Notes: a model not told the origin generated them from the sequence alone. A stretch of 64,000 nt of DNA from Solirubrobacter sp963837485 (GCA_963837485.1 CAWINP010000008.1:310001-374000); one strand, 5' to 3'. Shown: positions 45,601 through 54,491, counted from the stretch's first letter. A program made the numbers and translations.

Positions 45601-46214
45601 TCGACCCCGAGGACCGCGAGACGGTGCTGGAGCGGCTCACCTGCCCGCGCCAGCCGAAGGGCGACCGCCTGTGCCTGGCCGACTTCTATCGCCCCAAGGG
45701 CGAGATCGACGTCGTCGCCCTGCAGGCGGTGACGGTCGGCGCCGAGGTGACCGAGCTGATGGCCCGGCTCGAGGCCGAGGGCGAGTTCGCCGAGCAGCTG
45801 TTCGTCCACGGCCTCGGCGTGCAGACCGCCGAGGGCCTCGCCGAGTGGCTGCACTGGCGCGTCCGCAACGACCTCGGGATCGACGTCCACCAGGGTCGCC
45901 GCTACAGCTGGGGCTACCCCTCCATCCCCGACCAGTCCGAGCACACCAAGGTCGAGAAGCTGCTGCAGCTCGAGCGGATCGGGATGTCGATCACCGACGG
46001 CTACGCCCCGGTCCCCGAGCAGTCGACGCTGGCCATCGTGGCCCACCATCCGCAGGCCCAGTACTTCGGCATGCGCAACGGCCGGCTGCTGGGAGACGGC
46101 TCGCCCGACGACGTGATCCGCGGCACCGCCCGCGACCCCTCGCGCTTCGGCGAGCTGGGCGACCAGGACGAGGTCGCGGCGGGCGCCGGCGCACAGGCGA
46201 CGGCAGCACGCTGA
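42681..46214 (+). CDS. metH: Cobalamin-dependent methionine synthase
   Basis: The protein is 1177 aa, full length for MetH. In order there is a homocysteine-binding domain (zinc ligands in VGGCCGTTPDH, about 284-294), a pterin-binding domain (PAPTIIGERVNSQGSRKAKE, about 335-600), a B12 domain (DVHDIGKS around residue 726, with the lower-ligand His) and a reactivation domain (SWGYPSIPDQSEHTK near 1085). It transfers the methyl of methyltetrahydrofolate to homocysteine. A perfect inverted repeat precedes the start. The C-terminal 40 residues are low complexity. Confidence 0.96.
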   Translation: MRDFLAATRDRVIVFDGGMGATLEQFDLSLEKDYRLPGRCHEALVLNRPDVIQGVHESMVEAGAEVVETDTFQGSRLKLDEWGLGEHTLEINRKAAEIARTAVGEHRFVAGSIGPTGFLPASEDPSLGQIRFRELVGVFTEQAQGLLEGGVDLIIVETAQDILEVKASIFGVREAFKLTGRTTPIQASVSLLPNGGKMLLGTDISAVLTTLEALKVDVIGLNCSTGPEDMRDAVRFLGDTSPLPVHCIPNAGIPHQGPNGETIFPEQPGPLSEVLGDFVERYGVSIVGGCCGTTPDHIRAIHERVAKHKIGTRPAPRAPHVSSMIAAAPLVQEPAPTIIGERVNSQGSRKAKELLLADDYDGLLQVAEDQVEGGAHVLDLCVALTERSDEDEQMRLVAKKVSLTQPAPIQIDSTEPEVIATALDQIPGRAIVNSINLEAGRDKLDKVVPIALEHGAALIALTIDEVGMAKTRERKLEVAKRIVELVCDEHGMDRELLIFDALTFTLTTGDDEWKPSAVETIEGIRLIKSELPGVKTSLGVSNVSFGIGLRARSVLNSVFLSHCVEAGLDLAMVNPNHITPYSEIPGEERELADDLVFNRRDDALERFIAHFEAKGPEAEAESADPTAGMEPEEALHWHILRRKKDGVEAQIDASVEKIGAVPTLNDVLLPAMKEVGDKFGAGELILPFVLQSAEVMKRAVAQLEKYLDKIAGYTKGTVVLATVFGDVHDIGKSLVNTILTNNGYTVVDLGKQVPIQTILDAAKEHDATAIGLSALLVSTSKQMPAAIQELHSQGLEYPVLLGGAAINRKFGYRALYTGDEIYEPGVFYCKDAFEGLAVMDKLVEPERREQLVQEIRDAARTLRENPEVEEVLDTTDASVRSAARTDVEVPEPPFWGVREIEVDRDELYTHLDTHVLFKLHWGGRGVKGEEWRRLLADDFRPRLERMWNESGYLHPRALLGYFPSYAEGNDIVILDPEDRETVLERLTCPRQPKGDRLCLADFYRPKGEIDVVALQAVTVGAEVTELMARLEAEGEFAEQLFVHGLGVQTAEGLAEWLHWRVRNDLGIDVHQGRRYSWGYPSIPDQSEHTKVEKLLQLERIGMSITDGYAPVPEQSTLAIVAHHPQAQYFGMRNGRLLGDGSPDDVIRGTARDPSRFGELGDQDEVAAGAGAQATAAR

Positions 46215-46263
46215 CACCGAGATTGCGTCTTTTCCTGCTTGCGGCCGATCACGCGAGTGGTCG

Positions 46264-48543
46264 ATGCCGTCCAGTCAAGGAAGACATTTCGCGGATGACG
46301 TACTTCGCGAGACCGCCCACTCCGCGCACGAGTCGGGCGTGCGCGCCCCTGCCCGCCGGTCGGCCTGGCTGGTCGCCGCCGCCGTCGCGGTCGTGCTCGG
46401 CTCGGCGGGCTGGATCACGTCGCTGCACCTCGCCGCGGCGCGCGATGACACCCACGCGCGCGCGCTGAGCACGCTCGGCCGCCAGCTCGACGGGCTGCAG
46501 CTGCTGCACTGGCGCGGCGTGGCCGGCGATCTCGATCCGCAGGGGTCGCTCGTCACCGAGACGCTGCGCTGGCGCACGTTCCGGGCGCAGGCCGAGCGCG
46601 AGATCCCGCGAGTCAAGACGTCCGGGATCGAGGGGCTGCTCGCGTTGACGGCCAGCGACAACGGGATCCCGCACCGCAGCATCGCCGAGGTGCGCACGAG
46701 CGGGCGCCCGCTGCTGGACCGCCTGAGCAGGCTCGACCGCGCCGTCGGCGCGCAGACGAAGGCGGCCACCGGGCACGCCCGCGCAACGCGGGCGCGGGCC
46801 TGGCGGCTGACCGCGCTGACCGGCGCGCTGGCGCTCGCGATCCTCACGCTGCTGCTCGTCGGGCTCGTCCGCACGCGGCGCGCCGCCCGCCTGGCGATCG
46901 CCGCCGCGGCGCGCGCCGAGGGCGAGCGCGGAGCGCTGCAGGCGTCCTCGCGGCGCTTCCACGCGCTGGTGCGGCACGCGTCGGAGGCCGTGATCGTGCT
47001 CGACGAAGACGGCGCGGTCACGTTCGCCACGCCCTCGGTGGATGGACTGCTCGGCCGCACCGAGCTCGGCGGTGAGCTGCTGTCGGGCCTCGTCGCGCCG
47101 GAGGACGCCGGGCGCCTCGACGCGCTGATCCTCGCCGCGCGCGAGTGCGGCGACGCGGTCGCCGGCGAGCTGGCGCTGATCCATCGCGAGGGCCGTCTCG
47201 TGCACGCCGAGGTGCGCGTCGCCGACCGGCTCTCCGACCCGGACGTCAACGGCGTCGTGCTCGCCGTGCGCGACGTCTCCGAGCGCCGCCGGCTCGAGCG
47301 CCAGCTGCGCCGCAGCGCCCACCGCGACCCGCTCACGGGCCTGCCCAACCGCGCCAGCTTCGAGGACCGGCTGCGCACCGTGCTCGCCGACGCCGAGCCG
47401 CGCTGCGCCGTGCTGCTGCTCGACCTCGACGAGTTCGAGACCGTCAACGAGTCGCTCGGCCACACCGGCGGCGACCAGGTGCTGGTGACCTGCGCGGAGC
47501 GCCTGCGCACGGCCGCCGGGAACGCATCCGTGGCGCGGCTGGGCTCCGACGAGTTCGTCGTCCTGCTCGAGGGCGTCGCCGCCGCCGAGCACGCCGAGCG
47601 CGCCGCCCGCGAGCTCGCCGCCGCCGTCTCGCTGCCGATGAAGATCGATGGCGCCGAGGTTCCGGTGACCGTCACCGCCGGGCTCGCGCTCGCCGAGCCG
47701 GGGCTGGCCCCCGAGGACCTGCTGCGGTGCGCCGACACCGCGTTGCACATCGCCCAGTCGCGCGGCGCCGGGGAGCTGCAGGCGTACTCGCCGGCGATGC
47801 AGGCCAACGCGCGCCGGCGGCTGGACCTGCGCGCCGCGCTCGCCCGCGCAGTGCGCGCGCAGGCGCTCGAGCTCGCCTACCAGCCGATCGTCGACCTTGC
47901 CAGCGGCGAGGCCACCGGCGTCGAGGCGCTCGCGCGCTGGACGCTCGACGGCGAGGCGGTGCCGCCGTCGGAGTTCATCCCGCTCGCCGAGGCCACCGGC
48001 CTGATCTCCGAGCTCGGCGGCTGGGTGCTCGAGCGCGCGTGCGCCGACGTCGCGCCCCTGCCACTGCGGGTGTCAGTCAACGTATCGGCCGTGCAGCTGC
48101 GCTCGGCCGGCTTCACCGCGCAGGTGGCAGACGTCCTCGCGCGAACGGGCCTGCCGCCCGAGCGGCTCACGCTCGAGCTGACCGAGTCGGTCGTGGTCGA
48201 CGACGTCGCCACGGTCAGCGAGGTGTTCACCGCGCTGCGCACGCTCGGCGTGCGGATCGCCGTCGACGACTTCGGCACCGGGTTCTCCTCGCTCGCCTCG
48301 CTGGCCGAGCTGCCCGTCGACGCGCTCAAGCTCGACCGCTCGTTCATCGCCGCGATGGGCGAGCGCGAGGCGCTCGTCGCCGGCGTGATCTCGCTCGCCG
48401 ACCGGCTCGGGCTGCCGATCGTCGCCGAAGGGATCGAGACTGCCGACCAGCTCGCCGTGCTGCGCCGGCTCGGCTGCGGCTTCGGCCAGGGCTACCACCT
48501 CGGCCGCCCAGCGCCGCTCGCGCAGGTAGCCTCGCCCGTGTGA
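46264..48543 (+). CDS. GGDEF/EAL cyclic-di-GMP enzyme with PAS and extracytoplasmic sensor
   Basis: The protein is 759 aa. TM helices at about 34-54 and 184-204 flank a sensor region. PAS is at about 233-340 (VRHASEAVIVLDEDGAVTFA). The GGDEF domain (HRDPLTGLPNRASFEDRL) has GSDEF at about 427-431. The EAL domain begins ALELAYQPIVDLASGEATGV with an intact EAL at about 553-555, then DDFGTGFSSLASL and IVAEGIET. EAL phosphodiesterase activity is likely; the GSDEF site may be weak or regulatory. It overlaps the downstream lipoprotein gene by 4 nt. Confidence 0.93.
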   Translation: MPSSQGRHFADDVLRETAHSAHESGVRAPARRSAWLVAAAVAVVLGSAGWITSLHLAAARDDTHARALSTLGRQLDGLQLLHWRGVAGDLDPQGSLVTETLRWRTFRAQAEREIPRVKTSGIEGLLALTASDNGIPHRSIAEVRTSGRPLLDRLSRLDRAVGAQTKAATGHARATRARAWRLTALTGALALAILTLLLVGLVRTRRAARLAIAAAARAEGERGALQASSRRFHALVRHASEAVIVLDEDGAVTFATPSVDGLLGRTELGGELLSGLVAPEDAGRLDALILAARECGDAVAGELALIHREGRLVHAEVRVADRLSDPDVNGVVLAVRDVSERRRLERQLRRSAHRDPLTGLPNRASFEDRLRTVLADAEPRCAVLLLDLDEFETVNESLGHTGGDQVLVTCAERLRTAAGNASVARLGSDEFVVLLEGVAAAEHAERAARELAAAVSLPMKIDGAEVPVTVTAGLALAEPGLAPEDLLRCADTALHIAQSRGAGELQAYSPAMQANARRRLDLRAALARAVRAQALELAYQPIVDLASGEATGVEALARWTLDGEAVPPSEFIPLAEATGLISELGGWVLERACADVAPLPLRVSVNVSAVQLRSAGFTAQVADVLARTGLPPERLTLELTESVVVDDVATVSEVFTALRTLGVRIAVDDFGTGFSSLASLAELPVDALKLDRSFIAAMGEREALVAGVISLADRLGLPIVAEGIETADQLAVLRRLGCGFGQGYHLGRPAPLAQVASPV

Positions 48544-48884
48544 AGCGCGCACTCATCCTCCTCGGGCTCCTGCTCGCCGCCTGCGGCGGCGGAGGCAAGT
48601 CCGACGAGGACAGCATCCGAGAGACCGTGTCCGCGTACACGCAGGCGGTCGCCCACGACGACGCCGCCGGCGTCTGCAAGGAGCTCACCAACGGCTGGAA
48701 CGACAACGGCTGCGCGAAGGCGACGTCAATCGTGCTGCTGGCGATGACGTCCGACCAGAAGACGCATCCGATCCGCCTCGGCACCGTGCACGTGACCGGG
48801 GACACGGCGAGCGCGACGGTCGCCGGCCAGAAGGATCCGATGCACTTCCACAAGCAGGGCGGGACCTGGCGGATCGATCGCTGA
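48540..48884 (+). CDS. Small predicted lipoprotein
   Basis: The protein is 114 aa from a GTG at 48540, overlapping the previous stop (GTGA). The signal is VKRALILLGLLLAACGGG with the lipobox cysteine at about residue 15. The mature part (SDEDSIRETVSAYTQAVAHD, then VCKELTNGWNDNGC) fits the DUF4878/SnoaL-like class of small cone-shaped extracellular domains. It ends 1 nt into the patatin gene, so three genes are translationally linked. A role in signal reception for the c-di-GMP enzyme is possible. Confidence 0.8.
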   Translation: MKRALILLGLLLAACGGGGKSDEDSIRETVSAYTQAVAHDDAAGVCKELTNGWNDNGCAKATSIVLLAMTSDQKTHPIRLGTVHVTGDTASATVAGQKDPMHFHKQGGTWRIDR

Positions 48885-49759
48885 TGAAGGCGCTGGCGAT
48901 CGACGGCGGGGGCATCCGCGGGCTGATTCCGGCGCTCGTACTCGCCGAGATCGAGCAGCGGACCGGGCGCCCGATCGCGACCATGGTCGACCTGATCGCC
49001 GGCACCTCGACCGGCGGGATCATCGCGTGCGCGCTGGCCCGGCCGCGGCCGATGGCGGCCGCGCGGATCGCCGAGGTCTACACCATCGACGGCCCGAAGA
49101 TCTTCGAGCGCCGGCTGGTGAAGGAGATCTCCTCGGCGGCGGGCTTCATCGACGAGCGCTACGACTCCGGGCCGCTGCTGGACTCGCTGCGCCGCCACCT
49201 CGGCGACGCGCGCCTGGAGGAGGCCACCGTGCCGGTCCTGATCACCGCCTACGACCTGCAGGCGCGCGCGGCGCTGATCCTGCGCGAGGGCGTCTCGATG
49301 GTCGACGCCGCGCATGCGACCTCGGCGGCGCCGACGTACTTCGAGCCGGTCAAGCTCGGCGAGCGCACGTTGGTCGACGGCGGCGTGTTCGCCATCAACC
49401 CGGCCGTGTTCGCGTACGCCGAGGCCGGCGGCGCGCCGGAGCTGCTGCTCTCGCTCGGCACCGGCGAGCACACGCGCCCGCTGCCGTACGAGACCGTGCG
49501 CGACTGGGGCAAGCTCGAGTGGGCGGAGCCGATCATCGACGTCGTGTTCGATGCCGGCGCCGACGCGGTGGACCTCCAGCTGTCCGCGCTGGCTGGCGAC
49601 GCGTATCTGCGGCTGCAGACGCGGCTGGACGAGGCGAGCGACGCGCTCGACGACGCGAGCGAGGAGAACCTCGCGGCGCTGCGGCGCGAGGCGGAGCGGC
49701 TGATCTCCGAGCGCTCCGCGGACATCGACCGCGCCTGCGAGATCCTCACGAGCTCGTAG
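48884..49759 (+). CDS. Patatin-like phospholipase
   Basis: The protein is 291 aa. The oxyanion region is LAIDGGGIRGLIPALVL, the nucleophile elbow GTSTG lies at about 40-44 (Ser42), and the catalytic dyad partner is the Asp of DGGVFAINP near 165. It is predicted to hydrolyse acyl esters of phospholipids or other lipids. No signal peptide is present. The ATG overlaps the preceding stop (TGATG). The C-terminal 60 residues are alpha-helical and charged. Confidence 0.9.
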   Translation: MKALAIDGGGIRGLIPALVLAEIEQRTGRPIATMVDLIAGTSTGGIIACALARPRPMAAARIAEVYTIDGPKIFERRLVKEISSAAGFIDERYDSGPLLDSLRRHLGDARLEEATVPVLITAYDLQARAALILREGVSMVDAAHATSAAPTYFEPVKLGERTLVDGGVFAINPAVFAYAEAGGAPELLLSLGTGEHTRPLPYETVRDWGKLEWAEPIIDVVFDAGADAVDLQLSALAGDAYLRLQTRLDEASDALDDASEENLAALRREAERLISERSADIDRACEILTSS

Positions 49760-49793
49760 GCGGAGCTGGGAATCCGTTGGTACACTGTTGCCA

Positions 49794-50030
49794 ATGGAGA
49801 CCACCATCGATGCCGTCGGGCGGATCGTCGTGCCCAAGCCGCTGCGAGACGCGCTCGGCCTCACGCCGGGGGCTACGGTGGACATATCGCGCTACGGCGC
49901 GGGGCTGCAGCTGACTCCCGCGGGCAGGACGGCTCGCCTCGTCGAGGAGTCCGGCGCGCTCGTCGCGACCGGGGACACGGCGATCGACGATGACGTGGTC
50001 TTCGGGCTGATCGACGCCGACCGGCGCTGA
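49794..50030 (+). CDS. vapB: AbrB-family antitoxin (VapB-like)
   Basis: The protein is 78 aa. The N-terminal swapped-hairpin AbrB fold METTIDAVGRIVVPKPLRDALG binds DNA; the C-terminal part (about residues 50-78) should bind the toxin. The ATG at 49794 is preferred over an in-frame TTG at 49788. TACACT at 49781-49786 is a plausible -10 box only 8 nt before the start, so the transcript may be leaderless and autoregulated. The toxin gene starts 3 nt later. Confidence 0.85.
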   Translation: METTIDAVGRIVVPKPLRDALGLTPGATVDISRYGAGLQLTPAGRTARLVEESGALVATGDTAIDDDVVFGLIDADRR

Positions 50031-50032
50031 TC

Positions 50033-50437
50033 GTGCTGGCGCTCGACACGAGCGTCGCCATCCCGCTGCTCGTCCAGACCCATCGCCAGCACGACTCGGT
50101 GGTTCGCTGGTGGGACGGACGCGCGATCGCGCTCTGCGGCCACGCGCTGGCCGAGACGTACTCGGTGCTCACCCGGCTCCCCGGCGATCTGCGGCTCGCG
50201 CCGGTCGACGCGGCGCGATTGTTGCGCGAGCGGTTCGTCGCGCCGCTTGTCCTTTCGCCGGCAACGTTCACCCGCCTCCCGGAATTGTTCAGCCGCGCGG
50301 GAATCGCCGGCGGCGCGGCCTATGACGGTCTCGTCGCGCTCGCCGCGATCGAGCACGCCGCAGAGCTGGCCACGCGAGACGCACGCGCCCGCGCGACCTA
50401 CGAGGCGCTCGGAGCGCGCGTGGTCAGCGCGATCTGA
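50033..50437 (+). CDS. vapC: PIN-domain toxin (VapC-like RNase)
   Basis: The protein is 134 aa from a GTG at 50033. The acidic PIN residues are visible: LDTSVAIPLL (Asp5), LAETYSVLTR (Glu), AYDGLVALAA (Asp) and ATRDARAR (Asp). It is a Mg-dependent RNase of the type II toxin-antitoxin class and is paired with the AbrB antitoxin 3 nt upstream. Its stop abuts the stop of the convergent glycosyltransferase fusion. The pair is probably mobile between genomes. Confidence 0.88.
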   Translation: MLALDTSVAIPLLVQTHRQHDSVVRWWDGRAIALCGHALAETYSVLTRLPGDLRLAPVDAARLLRERFVAPLVLSPATFTRLPELFSRAGIAGGAAYDGLVALAAIEHAAELATRDARARATYEALGARVVSAI

Positions 50438-52756
50438 CTAGGCCTCGTCGGGCTGCGGCTGGCGCGGCGCGCCGAGCGACACCGGGGCGCTGTGCATAGC
50501 CCGCAGCCGGACCTCGCGCCACGACAGGCCCTCCTTGACCAGCGCGGGCGTCCCCATCACGACCGCGGTCGCGATCTCGACGGCCTGGAGGATGATCCCG
50601 TAGCCGAGCGCCTGCGCGGTGCCAACGTGGTAGGCGTTGCTGAGCACCAGCACGCAGGCGGCCTGGAAGACGCCCAGGTTGCCCGGCGTGACCGGGATGA
50701 CGGCGCTCACGTTGACCGCGAACAGCACCGCGGCGGCGGCGCCGAGGTCGGCCTTCGCGTCCAGCCCCAGCGCGACCAGCAGGACGTAGCAGGCGACGCA
50801 CTGCAGCGCCCACGCGGTGAGCTGGGAGGCGATCGCCACCGACCCCTCACGGGGCCGCAGGAAGACCCGCAGGCCGCTGCGCACGCGCGAGAGCGCGAGC
50901 CGGCCCTGCGCCGCCCACCGCGCCACGCGCCGCGATCGCGAGGGCAGGCCCGAGCGCAGCAGCGCCGGCGCCACGAGCACGATCAGGAGCACCGCCAGCG
51001 GCCCGATGCCGTACCACAGGAGCGCCTTCTGGCGGCCCGCGAAGAGCCCGATCGTGTTGAACATGATGAAGCCGAGGATCACGAGCGCGAGCACGTTGAT
51101 CAGCGTCTGGGACACGAGCGTGCCGAGCACGACCGGCAGCCGGTCGCGCGCGCGGCCGAGCCGGCGCGAGACCACGAGCGCGCGCGAGAGCTCGCCGAGC
51201 CGCGCGGGCAGCGTCGCCGACATCAGCACGCCGATCGTCGTCCCCTGGACGGCGTCGACCACCCGCGGCCGGGCGTCCGGCAAAGCGGCCTTGAGGATCG
51301 AGTGCCAGGAGAGGGCGCGGAAGATCATCGAGACGCACATCAGCGCCAGCCCGAACAGCACCCAGGAGGGCTGCGAGCGCACCAGCGTGTCGCCGATCCG
51401 CGCGGGGCCGATGTGCTTGACCGCCAGGTAGGAGCCGAGCACGGTGGCCAGCGTGGCGCCCCCGAACGCGGCGCGGCGGGCGACGCGCAAGGCGACCCGG
51501 CCGCGGCCGCGCGGCATCGGGTCCAACGACGGCAGGCGGCGGGCGGGCACGCGCGGCAGGTTGTCCGCGGGCAGCGCGCCGACCTTGATCGCCACGCGCC
51601 GCGTCGCGCTCTCCGGCTCGGGCACCGCACGGGCGTCGCCGTAGGCCTCGACGAGCTGCGCGGCGATCCGCGGCCACGTGTAGCGCTGCGCGCTCTCGCC
51701 GGCGGCCGCGCCCAGGCGCTGCACGCGCGCGGGATCGAGCGCCAGGTCGCGCAGCGTCTCGGCCAGCCGCGTCGCGTCGCCGCGCGGCACGAGCACGCCG
51801 TCGCGCCCGTCGGTCACCACCGCGCGGTAGCCGGCGATGTCGGACGCCACGACCGCCGTCCCGGCCGCGAACGCCTCGGTCAGCACCATGCCGAACGACT
51901 CGCCGCCCAGCGACGGCGCGCACAGCAGGTCGGCGTTGCGCAGCGCCTCGATCTTCACCGCGTCGTCGACACGGCCGAGCGCCGTGATGCCGTCCGGCTC
52001 CACCAGCAGCGGCGCCAGCTCGTCCGCGGTGGAGCCGACCACGATCAGCTCGGCGGGGACCTGGGCGCGCAGCGCCTCGAAGGCGCGCAGCAGCACGGGC
52101 AGGCCCTTGCGCTCGACCGCCTGGCCGACGAACGCGATCCGCAGCGGCTCCCCGGGCGCGCGGCGGCGCGGCGCGGGAACGCCGTCGGCGGGCAGCGCGA
52201 CGCCGTTGGGGATCACGCGGTAGCGGCCGCCGTAGAATCGCCGCGCCGTCCAGGCGGCGGCCTCCGAGACGGCGATCCGCAGGTTGAGGTGATTGATCTT
52301 GCGCCGCGCGCCCATCGCGATCGCGATCGCGTGCGGGAGCTTCGCCTCCGAGTAGGCGTGGAACGTGCCGACGGTCGGCGCGTCGGCGCTCGTCAGCGCG
52401 TCCCAGGCGATCGTCGGCGCCACCGGCTCGTGGATGTGGACGACGTCGAACTGCCCGGCGCGCAGCTCGCGCCGCAGCGTGGTGACGGCCCTCGGCGTGC
52501 CCGCGAGGTTCGAGACGGCGCCGTTGGTGGGCCAGCCCATCGTGCCGCCGAGCGGGACGAGCCACTCCGGCACATCGCGCACCTGTGGCCGCGCGCCGCG
52601 GTGCCCGAGCCGCGTCCGCCGCGTGTCCGGGTCGTACGGGGCGAGCACGCGGACGTGGTGGCCCTCGCGGTCCAGCTCGGCGGCCAGAGCCTCGATGTGC
52701 CGCATGACCCCGCCCGGGTAGGTCCAGGAGTACGGGGATACGAGGGCGACCCGCAT
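50438..52756 (-). CDS. Glycosyltransferase family 4 fused to a flippase-like (LPG synthase TM) domain
   Basis: The protein is 772 aa. Residues 1-375 form a GT-B glycosyltransferase like PimA (VALVSPYSWTYPGGVMRHIE, VVHIHEPVAPTIAWDALTS, RYRVIPNGV, FVGQAVERKGLPVLLRAFEA, PSLGGESFGMVLTEAFAAGT). Residues about 430-745 are 7-9 TM helices of the UPF0104/lysylphosphatidylglycerol-synthase TM family (IGVLMSATLPARLGELSRAL, VIPVTPGNLGVFQAACVLVL). It may build and flip a glycolipid. The fusion couples synthesis with membrane transfer. No frameshift is seen at the joint. Confidence 0.9.
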   Translation of the reverse strand: MRVALVSPYSWTYPGGVMRHIEALAAELDREGHHVRVLAPYDPDTRRTRLGHRGARPQVRDVPEWLVPLGGTMGWPTNGAVSNLAGTPRAVTTLRRELRAGQFDVVHIHEPVAPTIAWDALTSADAPTVGTFHAYSEAKLPHAIAIAMGARRKINHLNLRIAVSEAAAWTARRFYGGRYRVIPNGVALPADGVPAPRRRAPGEPLRIAFVGQAVERKGLPVLLRAFEALRAQVPAELIVVGSTADELAPLLVEPDGITALGRVDDAVKIEALRNADLLCAPSLGGESFGMVLTEAFAAGTAVVASDIAGYRAVVTDGRDGVLVPRGDATRLAETLRDLALDPARVQRLGAAAGESAQRYTWPRIAAQLVEAYGDARAVPEPESATRRVAIKVGALPADNLPRVPARRLPSLDPMPRGRGRVALRVARRAAFGGATLATVLGSYLAVKHIGPARIGDTLVRSQPSWVLFGLALMCVSMIFRALSWHSILKAALPDARPRVVDAVQGTTIGVLMSATLPARLGELSRALVVSRRLGRARDRLPVVLGTLVSQTLINVLALVILGFIMFNTIGLFAGRQKALLWYGIGPLAVLLIVLVAPALLRSGLPSRSRRVARWAAQGRLALSRVRSGLRVFLRPREGSVAIASQLTAWALQCVACYVLLVALGLDAKADLGAAAAVLFAVNVSAVIPVTPGNLGVFQAACVLVLSNAYHVGTAQALGYGIILQAVEIATAVVMGTPALVKEGLSWREVRLRAMHSAPVSLGAPRQPQPDEA

Positions 52757-52821
52757 GCCGAGATCCTACGAACCCTTGCGGCGGGCAACGATACGGCTAA
52801 CCGACGTTAAGCTGATGGGGC

Positions 52822-53508
52822 ATGCCGGAGCGCCAGTTCGTCAAGTACACGTTCCTGAAGGTCGATCCCGCCTGGCGGCGTCTGGATCCTGACGAGCGGG
52901 CCCGGCACAAGCGCGAGGTGATGGCCGCGTGCGAGGACTTCGCATCCGACCGCCTGCTGCGCGCGTTCTCGCTGGTCGGCACGCGCGGCGATGCCGACCT
53001 GATGCTGCTCACGCAGGCGATCAACCTGGAGCGGATCCACGAGTTCCACGTCGTGCTCGCCCAGAGCGGGCTGATGGCCTGGTGCACGACGCCGTACTCG
53101 TTCCTGGCGATGACCAAGCCGTCGGAGTACTCCGACGAGTCGCGCCTGGAGGTCCGCCCCGCGCACTCGAAGTACCTGTTCGTCTACCCGTTCGTGAAGA
53201 CGCGCGAGTGGTACGGGCTCGATCCGAAGGAGCGCTGGCGGATCATGCAGGAGCACATCCGCGTGGGTCGCGAGTACCCGAGCATCGACCTCAACACCAG
53301 CTACTCGTTCGGGCTCGACGACCAGGAGTTCGTCGTCGCCTTCGAGGGCGACGAGCCGGCGGTCTTCCTGGACCTCGTGCAGCGCCTGCGCACGACGGAG
53401 TCCTCCGCGCACACCAAGCGCGACACGCCGACGTTCACGTGCATCTCGATGTCGGTCGAGCGGGCGCTGAACGCCCTCGACGGCGCGACGGTCGCCGTCG
53501 AGGCCTGA
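52822..53508 (+). CDS. Chlorite dismutase-family heme protein (HemQ-like coproheme decarboxylase)
   Basis: The protein is 228 aa, the length of a single HemQ/Cld unit. The C-terminal half has KYLFVYPFVKTREWYGLD and MQEHIRVGREYPSIDLNTSY, in which His145 is the candidate proximal heme ligand, then QEFVVAFEGDEPAVFLDLVQ and LRTTESSAHT. In actinobacteria this family includes coproheme decarboxylase, the last step of heme synthesis. No other heme genes are nearby, so the role is inferred from family and lineage. Confidence 0.82.
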   Translation: MPERQFVKYTFLKVDPAWRRLDPDERARHKREVMAACEDFASDRLLRAFSLVGTRGDADLMLLTQAINLERIHEFHVVLAQSGLMAWCTTPYSFLAMTKPSEYSDESRLEVRPAHSKYLFVYPFVKTREWYGLDPKERWRIMQEHIRVGREYPSIDLNTSYSFGLDDQEFVVAFEGDEPAVFLDLVQRLRTTESSAHTKRDTPTFTCISMSVERALNALDGATVAVEA

Positions 53509-53540
53509 ACTTTTCCGGTGAGCTGCCGATCAGCGGGGCG

Positions 53541-54491
53541 ATGACTCCCGCCACGACCTCATCTCGCGCCGTCGAGCGCTACCGGCTGGTGACGCGCTCG
53601 GACTTCGACGGGCTCGTCTGCGCCGCCCTGCTCAAGCACCTCGGCATCCTCGACGACATCCTCTTCGTCCATCCGAAGGACGTGCAGGACGGGAAGGTCG
53701 AGCTCGGCCCGACCGACGTCACGACGAACCTGCCGTATCACCCGGACGTGGCGATCTCCTTCGATCATCACGACTCCGAGCTCCTGCGCGTCGGCGCGCC
53801 GAAGTCCAACCACATCATCTGGCCGGGCGCGGACTCCGCCGCCCGCGTGGTGTACGAGTACTACGGCGGGGACGCGACGTTCCAGGGCATCGAGGAGCTG
53901 ATGGAGGCCGTCGACAAGGGCGACGCCGCCCAGTTCTCGACCGACGAGATCCTCTATCCGACCGGCTGGGCGCTGCTGAACTTCCTCATGGACCCGCGCA
54001 CCGGCCTCGGCCGCTTCCGTGAGTTCCGGATCTCCAACTATCAGCTGATGATGCAGCTGATCGACGTCTGCACGGCGATGTCGATCGACGAGATCCTCGC
54101 GACGCCCGACGTCAAGGAGCGCGTCGACCTGTACTTCAAGCACGCGGCCGCGGCCGAGCAGCAGATCCGCCGCTGCGCGACGGTGCACTCCAACCTGGTG
54201 ATCCTCGACCTCCGCAACGAGGAGATCATCCACCCGACCAACCGCTTCATGCTCTACGCGCTGTTTCCCCAGTGCAACATCTCGATCCACGTGCTGTGGG
54301 GCTTCAAGCGGCAGAACACGGTGTTCGCGACCGGCAAGTCGATCGTCGACCGCTCGGCGAAGACCAACGTCGGCGAGCTGATGCTCAGCTACGGCGGCGG
54401 CGGCCACGAGGCGGCCGGCACCTGCCAGATCTCCCACTCCGACGCGCCGCGCGTGCTCGCCGAGCTGATCCAGACGATCACGACCGCGTAA
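53541..54491 (+). CDS. DHH-family phosphoesterase
   Basis: The protein is 316 aa from an ATG at 53541. TRSDFDGLVCAALL is the first metal-binding motif, ISFDHHDSE is the DHH signature, and the C-terminal GGGGHEAAGTC is the DHHA1 nucleotide-binding motif. The enzyme could be an exopolyphosphatase- or oligoribonuclease-like phosphatase. The first motif has DFDG in place of the common DHDAD. It starts 33 nt after the HemQ-like gene in the same direction. Confidence 0.87.
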   Translation: MTPATTSSRAVERYRLVTRSDFDGLVCAALLKHLGILDDILFVHPKDVQDGKVELGPTDVTTNLPYHPDVAISFDHHDSELLRVGAPKSNHIIWPGADSAARVVYEYYGGDATFQGIEELMEAVDKGDAAQFSTDEILYPTGWALLNFLMDPRTGLGRFREFRISNYQLMMQLIDVCTAMSIDEILATPDVKERVDLYFKHAAAAEQQIRRCATVHSNLVILDLRNEEIIHPTNRFMLYALFPQCNISIHVLWGFKRQNTVFATGKSIVDRSAKTNVGELMLSYGGGGHEAAGTCQISHSDAPRVLAELIQTITTA

